From positions 497,753 through 561,752 of the forward strand of contig VXAA01001965.1 in the NCBI GenBank assembly GCA_013399115.1: a stretch of DNA of 64,000 nt, in the 5' to 3' direction. A program made the translations under genes and the position numbers. The stretch is from Anseranas semipalmata. Lineage: Eukaryota > Chordata > Aves > Anseriformes > Anseranatidae. The notes under the pieces are model-generated. The model was given only the letters and a program-made list of their open reading frames with translations. It ran no database searches and was not told where the DNA came from. Shown here piece by piece: positions 1-14,440 of the stretch; within the stretch, counting starts at the first letter, position 1; each line of letters starts with the position of its first letter.

Positions 1-3000
1 GACAGAATATTCAAAAGTTGAATTTGCAGTAAACTTTCCAAATTAGAATGCTGTATTATTTAAGTATCACTCACCGAATGTTGTTTTCTCAAGAAGAAAT
101 TGAGATAAGGAATTGAGAAATTGAATAAAGAATTGGGACTTCATTTGCAAATGAATCCTCTCTTTTTATACTACATTCAAGACCTCTATTCAGAGCACTT
201 CCCATTTAAGGATTGCTAAAAATCTAGATGCAGATACCTTGAGACAGGATGCCCCTTACAACTGGCATCGCACTTCTCTGTGCAAATGTGGTCTCCCTAA
301 AATGTCAGTAAACCAGAAGGTAACTGAAACTGTTGCATAATAATAATTAAAAAAAAAAAACAAGCAAACAACAAAAAACCCCACAACTTTTATCATGTGA
401 TGTGTAAAATACTTTAGATCATAACTGTTAATCAAAAGACTTCCTAAAAGAAAAAGTAAACATGAGGAGAGGTACCAGCTTCCTGAATTATCCTTCTACC
501 CTTCCAAGGCAGTCATTCGCAGGTAAGCTTCTAAGGGCCTCCTGACAGCCATCTCACAGGTGCCTAAGGCTGCACCTCAAGGGAGGTTCTCTGAAATAGA
601 TGATTTTAGTGGTGGACTTTGAAGCATCGTTGACATTCAAGAGTAATCAGAAAACCTGGGATATCAATGGAGACAGTGAGCCCTGGGCTGCACCCTCGAG
701 GCTTAGTTCTGTGAAGTCAAACCCTGGTGACTGCTGCTATGAGGTGCCTCAGACAACCCCAGACTAAAGCCTAGGCATACTCAAAGTCTCTTTTTTCTTG
801 CTTTTATGCTTTTATTTTCAGTTTAAAATGAAAATTTAACTCCATCTTGTTTGAATAAACTGCATTGTTTTCATTTGGAGTTTCTTTGCTATTTAAAATG
901 AATTCCAGTGAGTCTGACAAATGAGGAATGTTTTTGATTTCTCCAGAGGTTCAAGAGGTTCAAGAGGTTCTGTGCTGAGTGAAGACAAAACAGTGCTGCA
1001 GATAAACCAGGTGAGCTTTTGAGGAACTGGGAGATATCTTCACCAAAGCTGAAATGTCAATGCGAGGCAGAGAGTGTCAAGGGCTAGAAGGGGAGAAGTC
1101 ATCCCCAGCAACCAGGAGAAAGACAATCAACAGCTTCAGAAAATCCCAGATCATTTAATGCAGTTTGCAGTTTGAGTTCACCTCAGGATGGTTTTGGTGG
1201 TAAGTCAGTGGACCCTGAATCAGCAGTATTATTATCTTCCCAGCTTTTTCCTCTTTATCACCAAGAAGAATGACATTAACGATGCAGTTTTCAAACTCAT
1301 TATTTCCTTGAGAACTAGAATCCCCAGATGGGACTGCTGGAAGTACACAGCCTAAGGATCAATGAACTAGAGCGAAAGACACTAATACAGAGTTATTCAA
1401 ATGACATTTTACTGGTAGCAGTTTTCTCTAATTGCAGAATCTCTAGAATACATTATGTTACAATACCTGAATAATGATTTTTAAAATAATTGTGAGTCAC
1501 ACCATAAAAATATGAGTATATAATGAGTCTGTTCTATTGCCAATTGTAGAAAGAGTATGAGAAGGCATAAAATACATCTCAGTTTTAAACAGAAAGATTT
1601 TTTAAATCCATGAGAAGGATAGTTTTTAGTAGTCATGAACTCTCACTTATATTATCTGGAAATGCAGGTACCCCACACTTCTTAGAATTAGCTCTTAGTC
1701 ATCTACTTCTGATAAAAAGCAAGCAAAAGTCATCTGTTGTAAAAATAGTATTTGCAAAGGTTGGTTTTGAGTTCACAAAAGAAGACTATTGTCAGAAATT
1801 TGATGAGTAGAAGAGTGCATTTAGTATGGCAATAAGTCTAGCATCTCTGTGTTAATCTTGGGCAAAAAGTTTTAAAAAATACTTTCACATTTCAAGCCCA
1901 CTGACTGGTAGTGGTTAATCCCACAAATCCTACAGAACGGATTCCCTGTTTGTGCGCTGGCTGAGTTCATTCTGGATAGCCAGCTTATTAGGAGAAGCCA
2001 TTCTGAGCTTGTCTTCTAGGGAGAAGCTATGGGGCAACGATTTCTTGAAAGATGAAATCAAGTCTTTTGCTTATTTTCTACCACTGCAAAGTTGAAGTCT
2101 ACACTGATGTTGATTGGGAAAAAATATTAGTTCACTTTCATTTCACATTCAAGTTTTTTACCTTCTGTTAAAATCAGAGGCAGTGAGGAATACCACTAGT
2201 ACCCTGGTCTGACACTTAAGCACGGGGTCCAAGGCTGTTCTTAGTCCAGCTCTCCAATTACCCACACTGCTTGCATGTAACTATGCTTTTGGACTGAGCT
2301 GCAGAGCACCCTGCAGGGGAGGAGTACAAGTATGTTTGGCACCTACTGGCAGCCTAACCTCTCCTTCATGCAGACTCGCCAGTTGTGTTCGTATGTTCAT
2401 GTAAACCCCAACGGAACGGCTGCCTAAGTCAAGAGTTTTTTGATGTTATGTTTTTAAAGTATACTGTAGATCTAGCTATGGCAATGTGTATGTTGCTCAT
2501 CAAATGAAGGGACATTCCTAAGATACTCAGATGCAAAAGTATCTTGCTCCCGGGTCCTCTTCTCTAGCTCTTTTTCAGTTTCCATTTGCTCAGATTACCT
2601 AGGAAGTCAATGCATGGCTCTTCACGTGAAATGCACTTCTCAAGCCTGTAAACATATTATTTCACTGCAATGAATGTGGAATGCAAGTTCATCATTCACT
2701 ATGCAATGTACATTTCATAGGTGTTACCCACTGATGAAGATATTTTATTGAGCAGAGAGAGCTCTGAGTGGATAACGCTTTTGATATGCTTGCAAGTACA
2801 AGCAGTATTGAGATTTAAGCATTTAAGCTGGGGAAAGCTGCTGTTGTCTTGCCTAATTAAATCCCTTCTGAATGAACTTTATTACCGTTGATCACATCTT
2901 TCAGAAAATTTGCATTGAATGTTGTTGAGTTCTCACTAGATTTTCTTCACTGCTAATTATTAAGGGTAACTTTTTGTAATGTTGGACAAGCTCTTTTATA

Positions 3001-3399
3001 ACCCTGTTGGTAGGGTAGTCACAGTATCAACAGCAAAATCTAAATCTCAAGTGAACTGTTGTTAAGCTATCTGGTGCTATATAAAACAAATGTTAAATTC
3101 TTTCCTATATAATTACCCACTCTCATAATGAAGCAAGCAATTCCATAAAGTTGAAACATGAGAAGACATTTTCTTTGACACTGAGTTCTACGCTACACTA
3201 TTCACTGAAGCTATGTTTACTTAAAATATAAAGCTAAGCCTTGCTGTAATGTTTTGATGTCTTTTATTTTCATTGGATACCATAACATTTCAAGATGTTC
3301 CAGAATGACATTGATGCTGAAGTCTGTCAAAAGCTTTCTTAAAATATATGAAGTTTGTGAGTGGCTTTTGCTATTTGATTATCTCTTTGACAACTATTC
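1..3399. other. gene-free DNA
   Basis: No open frame here looks like a gene, and no splice-flanked coding block was recognised. The stretch contains an A-rich run near 343-360 and a short tandem hormone-receptor-like site at 948-971, listed separately. Composition is ordinary AT-rich avian intergenic DNA. An AATAAA on the minus strand (TTTATT at 3263-3268) lies just beyond the 3' end of the broken coding-like segment that follows. Confidence 0.6.
948..971 (+). promoter_or_regulatory. DR3 nuclear-receptor-type site (three half-sites)
   Basis: The sequence reads GGTTCA, AGA, GGTTCA, AGA, GGTTCT: two perfect and one near-perfect half-site in direct repeat with 3-base spacers. GGTTCA direct repeats spaced by 3 are the classical vitamin D receptor/RXR response geometry, as in the osteopontin element. 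This is motif evidence only. The same bases can be viewed as a 9-base tandem repeat that arose by slippage, and no promoter was recognised beside it. Confidence 0.35.
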
Positions 3400-4346
3400 T
3401 TAGGGTAAAAAAGCTGGTGGGCACATGGTTTTCTGGAAGGAAATACGTCTTGCTCTTTTTTCACTTTTCTTCAGTTCTTTAATTCTCTTCAAGTCAGTGC
3501 TGCCTTTGCCTGCAGAAGAAGGAAAGGACTCACTTAGGTCATAACTGGCATCTTGAATGAAATTCTGTTATCACATTGTTGCAAAAGCTCCTCCTGATGT
3601 CATAGTTTTCTTACCTGTTTGATGATTTTCCTGGTAGGCTTGTCAATTCCAGCTTTTTGTGTCTGATTTATTTTAAAGCTTTTCATTTTTACCTGAGACT
3701 GCATTGGTTTTACATTTTATAAAGCTTTTTCACAGCTTTATTTGTGATGTGAAATGATTCAGTTTTTGGCTCTCCCTGTTCAATCTCTTTGTAAAAATCA
3801 TTGGTTTCCCATGATGCTTGCCAATGTTCCGTCTCTTAAGTATGATTTGTCCATAGGCTTGTTTTCTTTTTGCTGTTTCTAACATTTTCCTCTGTTTATT
3901 TGTATCAGGTCTTCCAGTTGGTATAAACTTGCCAGTCAGAACGCTGCTTTCCTTAATTAAGTGCTTTACAGTGTTGCCTTTCAGAAACTGTTTCAGCTTT
4001 TGTGGCGATGTTAATTCACACACTCGCTCTTGTTTCTCCTAGCACTTCCTTTTCCTGATGTATGTTATACAATTCTTTTTTCTGCTGCTGCTTCTGGAGC
4101 TATTTCTGAGACATTGCTTCATATGCTTTTATATTAACCTTTTGCCCTCTGTAAAATGTTAGAGCTTTGAGGATTTATATATTTTTTAAAATTTAATCTC
4201 AAATCTTACCACACATTAACTACTTTTGCTTTACATGTCAGCACCTGCATGTCCTCAGACATTCCTGGAGAGTTTCTGCAATGAACCTTTTTAGGAAAGC
4301 GGTCGGGATTAATAACAGCCTTTTGTTTTCTATGGGTTGATTTTAA
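3400..4346 (-). pseudogene. broken unidentified coding-like segment (processed pseudogene candidate)
   Basis: Read on the minus strand, about 950 bases carry protein-like text in successive frames with several internal stops and frame changes. The longest clean piece is 97 codons (3730-4023), basic and lysine-rich, with blocks such as SPQKLKQFLKGNTVKHL and GKFIPTGRPDTNKQRKML. Upstream text includes AVINPDRFPKKVHCRNSPG and a glutamine/lysine-rich, coiled-coil-like LQKQQQKKELYN. Downstream text includes STDLKRIKELKKSEKRARR, ending at a stop at 3400-3402. No intron-sized gaps interrupt it, which suits a retrocopy or one long decayed exon. I do not recognise the parent gene. AT-rich noncoding DNA can also give K/N/I-rich text, so the call is moderate. 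Confidence 0.4.
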
Positions 4347-7300
4347 CAAAGAACCAATTCACTATTCACCTCACGAATGCTTGTGCAGCCACAAGAGACA
4401 ACAGGTGCTCAGTGATGGGCACAGATAGCATGTAGGGTGGAACACCTCTACATAGCTACAATGCTGGTTTGTGCCAGCTTGACCAGTTAGTGAGCTCCAG
4501 TGTGAGGAGATGATCCTTTCAGCAGTGTCACCTGTCGGGATCCGAAGGCAACTCTACAGCTGAGCCTTTACCTCTGCTGCACCCTCTGAGAGTGCTTACC
4601 GCGGTACCAATCGTTTTGCATGTGTCATGGCCAGTAAGTCATGCAGGTCTAATGGGCTGGTAGCTGGCTTCCAGATGAGAAACACTTCTCTGCTCTGAAA
4701 ATCATGATCAATGACAGTCCTACTGAGTTTTGCTTCCCTTAAAACTTACAACTCTCTTGTCACCTGGCAGTGACTTTTATCAGCTCCTGAACACTGATGG
4801 TAGTTTCCTCCAACAGTCTTGAAACTACAGTTGTGCATTTTTGCCACCTCATAACTTTCGCTGTTGTACCCAGTTTTCTAAATGCCTCAGACCTACTTTG
4901 CTTTGTCCTTAAAGTAAAGGAGTCTCAACTCTGTGGTTACCTAGTAGCTTTTGCAGACTTATCAAGCCTGCCAAGAGAAAAACCCTTATTTAAGCAGGCT
5001 GCTTGCCAGAATGGCTATCGTATTGTGTTCTTACATCTTAATTTGCTTCTGCTGGGATAGTCTGTGAGCTTATGATTGAGCTTATGAGCTTGACAACCAG
5101 GGCACTCCTGGTCCCTACTCTCAAATTATCCGGTTTGTATGACTCTATCCTAAATGTCCTGCTAGCATAGAAACTGATAAGCATTTTCATCATGATAGTG
5201 CATACTCCAGAGCAGGAATAGTATGTGTTGAGCTGTAGGACTCCTCTCCTAGAAGGAAATGGGAAAATTACAACCCTTTTCTAGCACTCTATCCATCTGT
5301 TGGAGTAAAGGAACAAAATTAAAATTCTTATCGTTTCCTCCTTTATAATTAGCTGAGACAGTTTGGGTAAATTTAAAAAGCACTTGTTAGGCTCGACAAG
5401 TCAGACCCAGATCTGCCAAGATGTACTGGAAATATTAAACATATTTGTGTAGATTAGCCCACCTCCAGCTATGTCCCACTCTCCCTTCTCAGTCAGTGAT
5501 GTACTCTACAGTTTCTAACTTCCAACATGACACAAACTTTTGCACATTTTCTTCCTAGAAAAATGTATACATTTAATTCATACAGCAACCTCAGTCAAAT
5601 TCCTTGTCACATATTGAAACTAGAGATGCTCATAAAATTACCTTGGGAAGTCTTTCAGGGAAAAATGACTTTCCATCAGCCCTGAATACAGACAATCTAA
5701 GAAACTCTCTAACTTGTCAACAGAAAAGTAACTTAAACAAAAAATGCACCAAACAATTTTCCATGAAAAAAGATTTTGACAGGAAATTTTCATCAGCCTT
5801 TGTGTAAGCAAGTGACTCTCTCGTTACAACTCCCACCTCCTGCCCACTGCCTCATCTGCTGCCTGCTTGTGTGTGAGCCTGCTGCGCGCTGTTCAGAGCA
5901 CAGAACACGAAGAGCAGGCAGTAAGGCAAGGGAACAGCACGGGGCTCTTGCTCTTTGGGAGAGGTTCTTACTTGACCTTGACAATCGTATTGCTTCAGAA
6001 AGTAGGAAGGATGCAACAAGGCTTGGCTGAGAAGACTGTACAATGCCCTCTTGTCCCTTCTTCTGGCATTAAAGAGGCTGATCTCACACAAAATGCAGAA
6101 ACACAGTAGCAGCAGTTAGTGTGGAGTTACAGTACATTGAAAAACTCAAAGAAAGGGCTGTTTATGAGAGCTGTTGAAACTGAGGTACTCTTTGATTTCC
6201 ACAGTGAACCCTTATACACTGCATAAAACATTAAGCCACTTTTCAGCTTTTCAAAGAAACCTGCTCATGGGTGTCTTCCTACAGGCCTTTTCAGAGGGAT
6301 TTGCTGAGAAGTAGCTACAGACGAAGTCATAAATAGGAGTTTGTCTGGGAAAACACAGACCAGGAAGAGTGGTTAGCACAATTGAATGAAACCTCCTTAC
6401 AAACCGAACTCAGTCATTACTCTTCACACTGTGGTATATCAAGTAACCGAAGAAGGTGGCCTTCATGTCAGGTACACCTCCCTGTAATGGCAATGTATTC
6501 CTCAACCACTTCAGGGATTAGAGGACAAGAACAGTTTGGCAAGGCACATGTACAGAATAATTATCAAATGCTGGCTCAGGCATGAAAACAAGGCAGAAAA
6601 TCCCTCCCTGAATTCTTCGGGAGAAGCTGACAGAAATAGCATAAGGGCTTTCTTGAGTAACAGTTCAGTCATCCAGCTGTGCCAAAAATACAGGTCTCCA
6701 TAACGAGATGTGAAAGGGCTGGGATGTTCCATTACTGAGATTCCAAATAGATAAAATGGGGATAAAATTGGTTAATACTAAGCTGATTCAATAAGCCATC
6801 TTTAAATTTAAAAGCCAGAATAGTAATCATTTCAAGCATGTTCTCAGTCATGCAAACATGACAGCCTGAGGATGAGCCAATTGAGAAGATTCATCTGGTG
6901 AAACTTATCAAGAGCTGGTTGACAGACATCATTAAATTTCTATTTTGGCTTCTCTCTTTTGAGTCAGTCATTTTTTGTGCTGAGAATTTACAGTGATGTA
7001 TTCATCAATGCTCTGACTAGCTACCATAAACTTATATAAAGATACATAAAATTCTTACATACCAATAGCAAAACCTTTTTATTTTCATTTTGGCAATAAG
7101 AGTAGGACATGAAGAATCTAGGTATGTGGCCTCTATCCTAATTTTTGTAGCTAGTTCACAGTGCTTATGGACACATATAGCTGTGTTTCTTAACCTCCTC
7201 TCCAAGTCACCCAGAACATGAGCCAGCTCCAGCCTGGCAGCCAATCTGCAGTATTAGCAGGACACAGTGCTGATTGACCATTGATTTCACACCACTACTG

Positions 7301-10300
7301 TCCTAAGTCTGTCATTTAGTCTGGCATTATGGGACCAGCCTGAAGAAACTGTGAAAAATCCAATTGAGAAAAAATTGCAAAATAACCTGTCCATCAGAAG
7401 ACTTGCTCTCTAAACCAAATGGTTAGTGATTGGTTTGGGTCTTTCACCTCCCAGCTCAGGTGTTGCTGTTTCATTGTGTGTTTTATAGCTATGAGAGGGA
7501 AAAAAAATTGCAGGCAGACAAATGAGTTTCCTTGTACCTAAAATAACAGAAATCCTCCTCTTCAAAATATCCCTTAGCTGCTTACTGTGGAGGGTTTGTA
7601 CCTTAAGGGAACGTGTACTGTGTTCTCAGTGATATCTTTGATATCTTTCTGTGATTAACATCTGTGCTTACCTTTTGGGCCAATTGATGTTTTATAGAAA
7701 CACACAGAATGTTTTGAATGTCACATTACCATTGAGAAATATTTCATGTTTAGTGGTATGCACCCCAATTAAGCTTTGAGAAACAATTAGAGGTGTCATG
7801 CTTTAGTTTATTGTTCAATTCCTCAACAACTATTCTTCACTCATCTGAAATCATGGTATGCTGTGGCAGTTGTCTACCTGCTCTAGAAATTGTCAGAGCT
7901 ATTTTAAGAAGTATGTGTGTTATTTTTTGGAAACTTGCAAAGCATTAGCTATTATGTCTCCACTGGTAGTTTTATTTATGTATTCATTTATGTATTCATT
8001 CTGAGGCTTCAAATCCATGAGTAACATCCCTGTGGTATTGCACAGCGCTATCAAATATAGATAAAGTACCTCTCATTCTACATTTCCTGCTAGTTCTCCA
8101 ATACATCTTTCCAAATTCTCTTTAAACTAGAAAATGTCAGGTACAAGATGGAAGATGAAGCTTCTCTGTGTCTATCCCTGAGTACAATTCCCTAGAGCAA
8201 ATAACTTATCAAACGCCATTTCCTATTTTTCATTTAATTACATTTGCTTTTTCTATTAAGGATAAAAGGTCCCATTTTGAAGAGATATCCAGTGCAACGG
8301 TTTGCAGAAAATACTTTGCTTGAGGGCCTGCAGTCCTGAATCTGGTGTCTGACTCTTCTGCTGACCTCCTTTGTCTATTGGGATTTTTCCTTTTTTACGT
8401 CTCACTGGGTCACTTTCTCCTCCCACCTTCTCTCCAGGATCTCAATTCAGACTGTGCATTAAAACAGACTCTTAATCTATGCATATGGGATAGTCAAAAA
8501 TAGGTCCTCAGGAAGTGATGAGCAAAAAAGGCCTTTGCATGCTTTACATGCACTGAAAGACAGGATACAACAAAATACTATGCAACATCACCATATAAAA
8601 TCTGCCCTGGCACTACTTAGAGTTCATGAAATTATTTCCATTCCTTCCTCACCCCCTCACATGATCCTGTGGCACATAGAAATCGATGGTTTGATTTTAC
8701 TTCCTAAAAAACAACAACAACAACAAAAAAAACAAAGTTTGACTTGCGTCAATTTAGCTTGTCCTTTAGAAAATCTGGACACTGTATTCACTTCTGTTAG
8801 CTCCTTCTGTGTTTTGTTATTAAAAGATTTCTTCATGGCAGAAATCAGACTGTTACTCTTCAGACTTCTGTTACAAAGTCCTTTTCCATTTCATGGAAAC
8901 ACTCTTGATCATTTTAATAGGCCAAACTACAGCAAAATGTATGATTTGTTCTACCCCAGATGCTTTACATTATCATGTGGCTTCTGGGAGCAACAGCTTG
9001 GGAAGTGTCAGAGTTGAGCAAGAACATGCTAAAACAAAAGGATAAAAATAGAGCATGAGAGAGATAACACAAGGACAGGAGGAAAACTAGAAAAAAAGAA
9101 GAAAGAAAATACTTCTCTTTTTTATAATCACAAAGAAATAAAAGACAGAGTAATACAATCATGACTACAACACTCACCCATTTCAACATTGTTTCATTCA
9201 TAGCCACTAGTCATCCATATTACACACAGTTTTAAGGTGTAAAAGTTGCCTATTTAGAAATATCAGCTAAAGTACCAGACCAAAGCTACATCTGGCTGCA
9301 AAGAATGAGTGTATGTGAAGTTGTTATGATGTGCAGAGCACTTATATCCATAACTAAACATCCAGTGGCAATTGAGTTGTGCTCAGCTACTTGCAAAAAC
9401 AAGATAGCCATGGTGAATTTGTTCTTGTATTGCCAACTGTGGTTCAGGATACTGCTGGAGGCAGAACAGACTACTACAGGAAGCTCTAGAGAAAGCATTC
9501 AAAATGACTTTGAATCTGAATTTACACAATCAAGTAGTTTTTCTCAAACACTATCATTGTTAATCATTCGTATCTGAAATAGTTTCCCCAGTTAATGCCT
9601 TCTTAAATCAAAATCAAAATCAAAGCTATTGAAGAGCTCTACTTCTTGAAATGTGGTCAGTGAAACTAGAAGGACACTATTACTTCGCTCCTCTCTGGGG
9701 TGAGGAACATGGTTGAGGTCAGGAACAAAGTTCTCCCATCCCTGTTAATCATGGGCCTTGCTTTCCGTATTTTCTAGGGGATTGAAACCAATACACTTTC
9801 TCTTCCTCGGTATTGTCCAGCAGAAGGACTCTTGACTGACCTCTTTCCTTTTATTCTTGGATTGCCCAAAGGCATGCTTGTCACAGTAGGTGCTTTGGCT
9901 TCACTTCCTTTGTGTCTCAGGTCTTCTCTGGGTAAAGCTGATGGGTTAGGTGACAATCTCAGTATTTACTAGGTATTCATTATATTGACAGACAAATGTT
10001 TTCCTGGAGTACTTGCCTTCAAAAGGTATTCCAAGATTGTTGAGAACACTGGTGGATTTCCAAGTTTCATAGTTGTAGATGAAGGGAGAAATGACCTTTG
10101 AGTTGAAGATTTATAATTCAGTCTTTCCTTTACAGCTTCTGTAATCTCTTTGAAGTTGACAACAACACTGCTCATGTGATTTCCTTCCTTCCTCACTAGC
10201 TTTAGTACAAGCTACTTTACTACCTAATTCAAGGTAAAAGATGTTACTGTACACAGACACTAAGAATACAATGATGTTTATGGTGGATTTAATTTACTCC

Positions 10301-13300
10301 TCATTCAACATTAACCACATAATCCAGCCCAGCACTTTCTGGAATCTCATCTCTTAGATTCCCTTCCACCTCTCCCAGTGTCTTCCTCACCCCACAGTGG
10401 GTAAGGCAGCCCAAGAAACTTTAAGTTTCAATCTGCTTAACTCTGTCCAATGCCAGACAAGAAGGATATGTGAGTATTGCTATATCCACAGTCATGTTCA
10501 CACTCAGAATTGTGCATTGCTTATGAAAGATGCCACAAAATCATTTGTTGAATGTTGCTGGTGGGCAGTAAAGACATTTACACTTCTCTCTGGGACAAAA
10601 CTCAGAATTACTTTGTTAGTCTTAAAGATCACAGGAGTTAAGTTTGGGCAATATTATTTCCAGATTAGCTACTGTCTTCTGTTCCAGAGTCAGGGAAAAT
10701 TAGCTTTCCATGACCGCTCTACATGAGGCGTGTCATTCAGCACCTTGCAGGAAGCAATCTTAGTTAATATCAATTCAGAAGGGAAAACCAATAAAATAAC
10801 CTGCTGACAATGAAAGAATTCTGTATTTATAGCCACGTTATAAGATTTCCAAAGGAGCTATATGCAGCACAAAAAGTAATAGTCATGAAGACACAATTCA
10901 TATCCCTATGTTCAGAATAACTGGTGCTTTCTTTCAGTACTTCATCTTAAAAGACAAACAGAAACACCAGTTCTCCTTAGTTACTGTTGTACCTGGCATT
11001 TGCAGAAATGGAGTGAAAGGAGAGAGGAGAGGCTCAGGGCCTGGAAAGAGAGAAAAAAAGAGAAGCAATATTAGCTGGCGTGAGAGAGGAGAACAGGTTG
11101 TGCACTTGAGATGAACAATCTGAAAGGCAGAAAAGTATTTAAGATGCTGATGGTTACACACAACAGTTTGGCAGCCGCTGCTAAAAACCTTTTCCTCCAT
11201 ACAGCTTTGGACTCCTTTCCCTCTTTCCAGAGAAGAAAAAATGGAACTGAGGTTCCTTGGACCTGACCCTGCATTGTTTGTCAGGGAGGGCAAAATGTGA
11301 GCTTAACTGGAGCACTTGCAGACTCCTCCTCAAGCCAGTTCCTAGCAGCATGAGTCCAGGAAGCCGGATGGTTTCTCATCCTGGCTGTAGGAGAATGGTT
11401 TGGCTCCCTGGCCCAAAGCCACACTGGTGCAGCATATCATCATTACAGCTTCATACAGTTAGATATAGATGAATTTAAAGCTTTTCTAAAATCTTAATGA
11501 CTTAGGTCTGAATGTTTTATTTTGCAATTCCTATTTGATAGTAGTGGATCTGAAAAAGAGTTTTAGGGATGTTTCAGAAAAAAAAAAAAAAAGAGCGTCC
11601 CAGTGGCTGCACACCTGCGTGTATGTTGGAGCTCAATTCGCTAGAGGGAGCTATTGCCATTTCATTCCAGTTAGCAGCTCCTTCACCTAAACCAAAGAAA
11701 TAGAAGAAAAAATCTGGTACAAAATAGTAACTGTCTGATGTCCCATCACTGAATAATTTTCTTCTATATGACGTAGACATGTTTCCCTGATTTTGACAGA
11801 AAGATAGGTTAAAAGACAGAGAGAGAGAGTACTGGATACAAGAGTTGTAACGTGACAGCAAGAGCAATGCTCTCCATACTTAATGGTGTTCACCTCACTC
11901 CCATTTGAGAGTTCTACTCTTTTATTCTCTTTACATCTAATTTAAGTCAATTTTTATATGCAATATATTCAAGATTCTTCCTATAAAAATACATTACAAC
12001 CTTATCTAGAAGACCTCTCCTACAGTCAAAGGTAATATCTCTTGAAAACTGATATGAATACTAATTTACTTTGTTAGGAAATATCTAAACCTCTAAAAAT
12101 CTTAATTAGTGGAAAATAAAAATGACTGTGGTTATAGGGCAACTATTGTCTAGCTCAAAAGTAATTCAGTTATAGTGATGGAAGTGAAATGCAGTGAAAT
12201 AAATCCCCTAAGTAAAAATAGAATCAGAACCTATATTACAAGGGAATGAATTCTGAATATTAAAGTTTAAAGTCTGAAGAATAATATCTATACTAGTATA
12301 AATTCTAGTTTTATAACTCTTGGAACACAGGAAACTGGATGGAAAAGGGTTGACACTGGTTAAACACTAATGTTCTCAGCAAATTTGAAAATTATTCATG
12401 TTCAGAATGTGCAGTTTAAACTCAGCGTCTTAAAGTTTGAGATCAGAAGGAAACATTAAATGATTCAGTTTCACTCTATGTCACGGGACATGACTTTTCA
12501 ACCACCACCACATTACCCAAGTAACTTCTGCTTAGTATCTTGCGGTTATCCAATAATGACTTGAATTCACCAATAATTAATCAGTGCATCATTTGTCACG
12601 GCTTGTTCAGTTAGTTCCTGTTTATGTTTAGAAAGTTACACTCAGTTTTTCATTTGTGTTTGACAGGCTTCATTTTCCTTCCTCGCTTCTTCCCGCCTTT
12701 CTCTTAGATGGAAGTAACAGATTAGAGCACCTAGTCTTTTCTTCCCAAAGAGGTACTCACGCTGTAAGCAAGTGCTCTCTTCACGCTTTATATTTTGGCA
12801 AACTGAAAACTTTGTCATAAGAAATGTATGGAGTTTTTTTCCAGACATCATTGCTTCCAGTGAGCTTCATCATGTTGTCTTAACTTTTTAGTGAAAATAT
12901 TTCCCATTCCACTCACAAAGGATGACATCAGTCATTTTTATCTCTGCATCCCAATAGCATTTTTCTCATTCTGGGTCAGTTGATTCCTCACTGTGACTCT
13001 TCAGTCCTCCTCAAAGTGAGGTTGGAAGCTTCACATTCCCCTATCCATAAGCAAGGTTTGCATTCCTTGTTCAGAACTGTAATATTTACATCTGGCTAAG
13101 CATTTTACTAGGTCTTCAAGGTCAATTGTGTGTTGCTTTACTTGTGTCATTATATATCTTTTTGCTAACTTTAGTGTCACTTGCAATTTATCAGCAGTGT
13201 CCATTCCCTGTCATAAATTACAGCTTTCTGCTACTTTAATTCATGCTACTGTCAACAATACTTAGGCAACACTGGGGAAGAAATTCTTATGTGCAAATGA

Positions 13301-14329
13301 AATTAGAGAACTAGTATATACTTCTTGATAATAACTGTCTACACATAACTGTAACATGCCTATAGATAGGATGTCCTTCGTGTGCCTCAGAGATGCATAA
13401 GTTCTTACCTTACAGACCTTTTTTTGAAGCTGAATGTGTTCAGGATGTTTTTATATGTAACAGTGATGCAACCATATGTAAATACTGAGTTTGGAAATCT
13501 TAGCTGTAAAATGCCTTGGATCTACAAACTTCAAAAATACCTATTAATTTTCTGACCTCAGCTAAAATTTCTCTTGGTTTTAGATGCTATTCTAGAAAGA
13601 CTATTCTCCTAAAATAAACATGTGCTTTGAGAAAAATGATCTTTTAATTCTACTGTTTTTTTCTAATCAGCGGGTCTTTTGCAATTTGTAAATGAAGCAC
13701 CACTGCAACCAAATCTCCCCTCCAAAGATACAGTTAAATCAATGTTTGCAGTTTTGAAGGGGTAACTATTTTTGCTTCTGAGATTTTCAAGTCTTTCAGT
13801 CCTGTAATTTATTGCTTCATCTAGTATTAAACTGAACAAGGAGTGTTTATTGGAAGAATTACCTTGTTGAGATCTTTCTTCCATTGATCAAATTACTAAT
13901 GTGTAAAATGCAATGTTAGAAACCTCCAAGAACATCTGAGGTGTCAACGTAAATCAATAAGGTTGCTATTTGCAACAGAAATGTTGTTGAACTGTGATGA
14001 GTATTGATTCTTATTTTACTAAGAAGCAGAAATGAGTTTTTTTTTTTTTTACTTACCCTGTATTTCATATCACCCTTGTGAACTTCAAAGCATAAGGAAA
14101 ACAATGGAAGAAACGAGGGAAAGAGAGCCAGATGGCAACAAAGGCACAGAGAAATCAGCCAAGCTTTGTTTTAGTGCAGGGGGGTGTTTGTCATATATGA
14201 GATATATAACTGAGATACCCTATCTGTTGACATGTTCTGTGATATTTAATTCATATCACCACATTTTTTTATAATAAAAGCAGACTCCCAATGCAAAGTA
14301 TAAAGACAAGGGGCATTCTTGGGATAGAG
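4347..14329. other. gene-free DNA
   Basis: About 10 kb with no recognisable gene. Open frames of up to 160 codons occur (for example 8535-9017 plus) but have no domain, no plausible splice framework and low-complexity composition, so they are taken as chance. Small repeats seen: two copies of the 12-mer TTTATGTATTCA at 7975-7998, a short ATCAAA run near 9606-9625, an A-run near 11578-11593, and a 30-base MIR-like scrap near 6750-6775. Confidence 0.55.
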
Positions 14330-14440
14330 CAGCTGAGACACATGACAATTTAGTGACTTGCTTAAGTCAGACAAATAGTTAGAAGATATTCAGGAATGGA
14401 ACTAAATTCCAAAGGCCCAGATTAGCATCTTAGCCAGAAG
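14330..14440 (-). repeat. MIR-like SINE fragment
   Basis: The text corresponds to the reverse complement of the MIR/CORE-SINE body: a 'gctgagacacatgacaattt' start, then 'agtgacttgcttaagtcag', then a degenerate stretch ending in 'aggcccagattagcatctta'. This is the usual order of the MIR 'charge-to-the-left' arrangement. Recognition is by eye against the remembered consensus and is diverged, so boundaries are approximate. Confidence 0.5.

Noticed and set aside
8535..9017. 160-codon plus-strand open frame
   Set aside because: Low-complexity glutamine/lysine run, no domain, no splice context; consistent with chance in AT-rich DNA.
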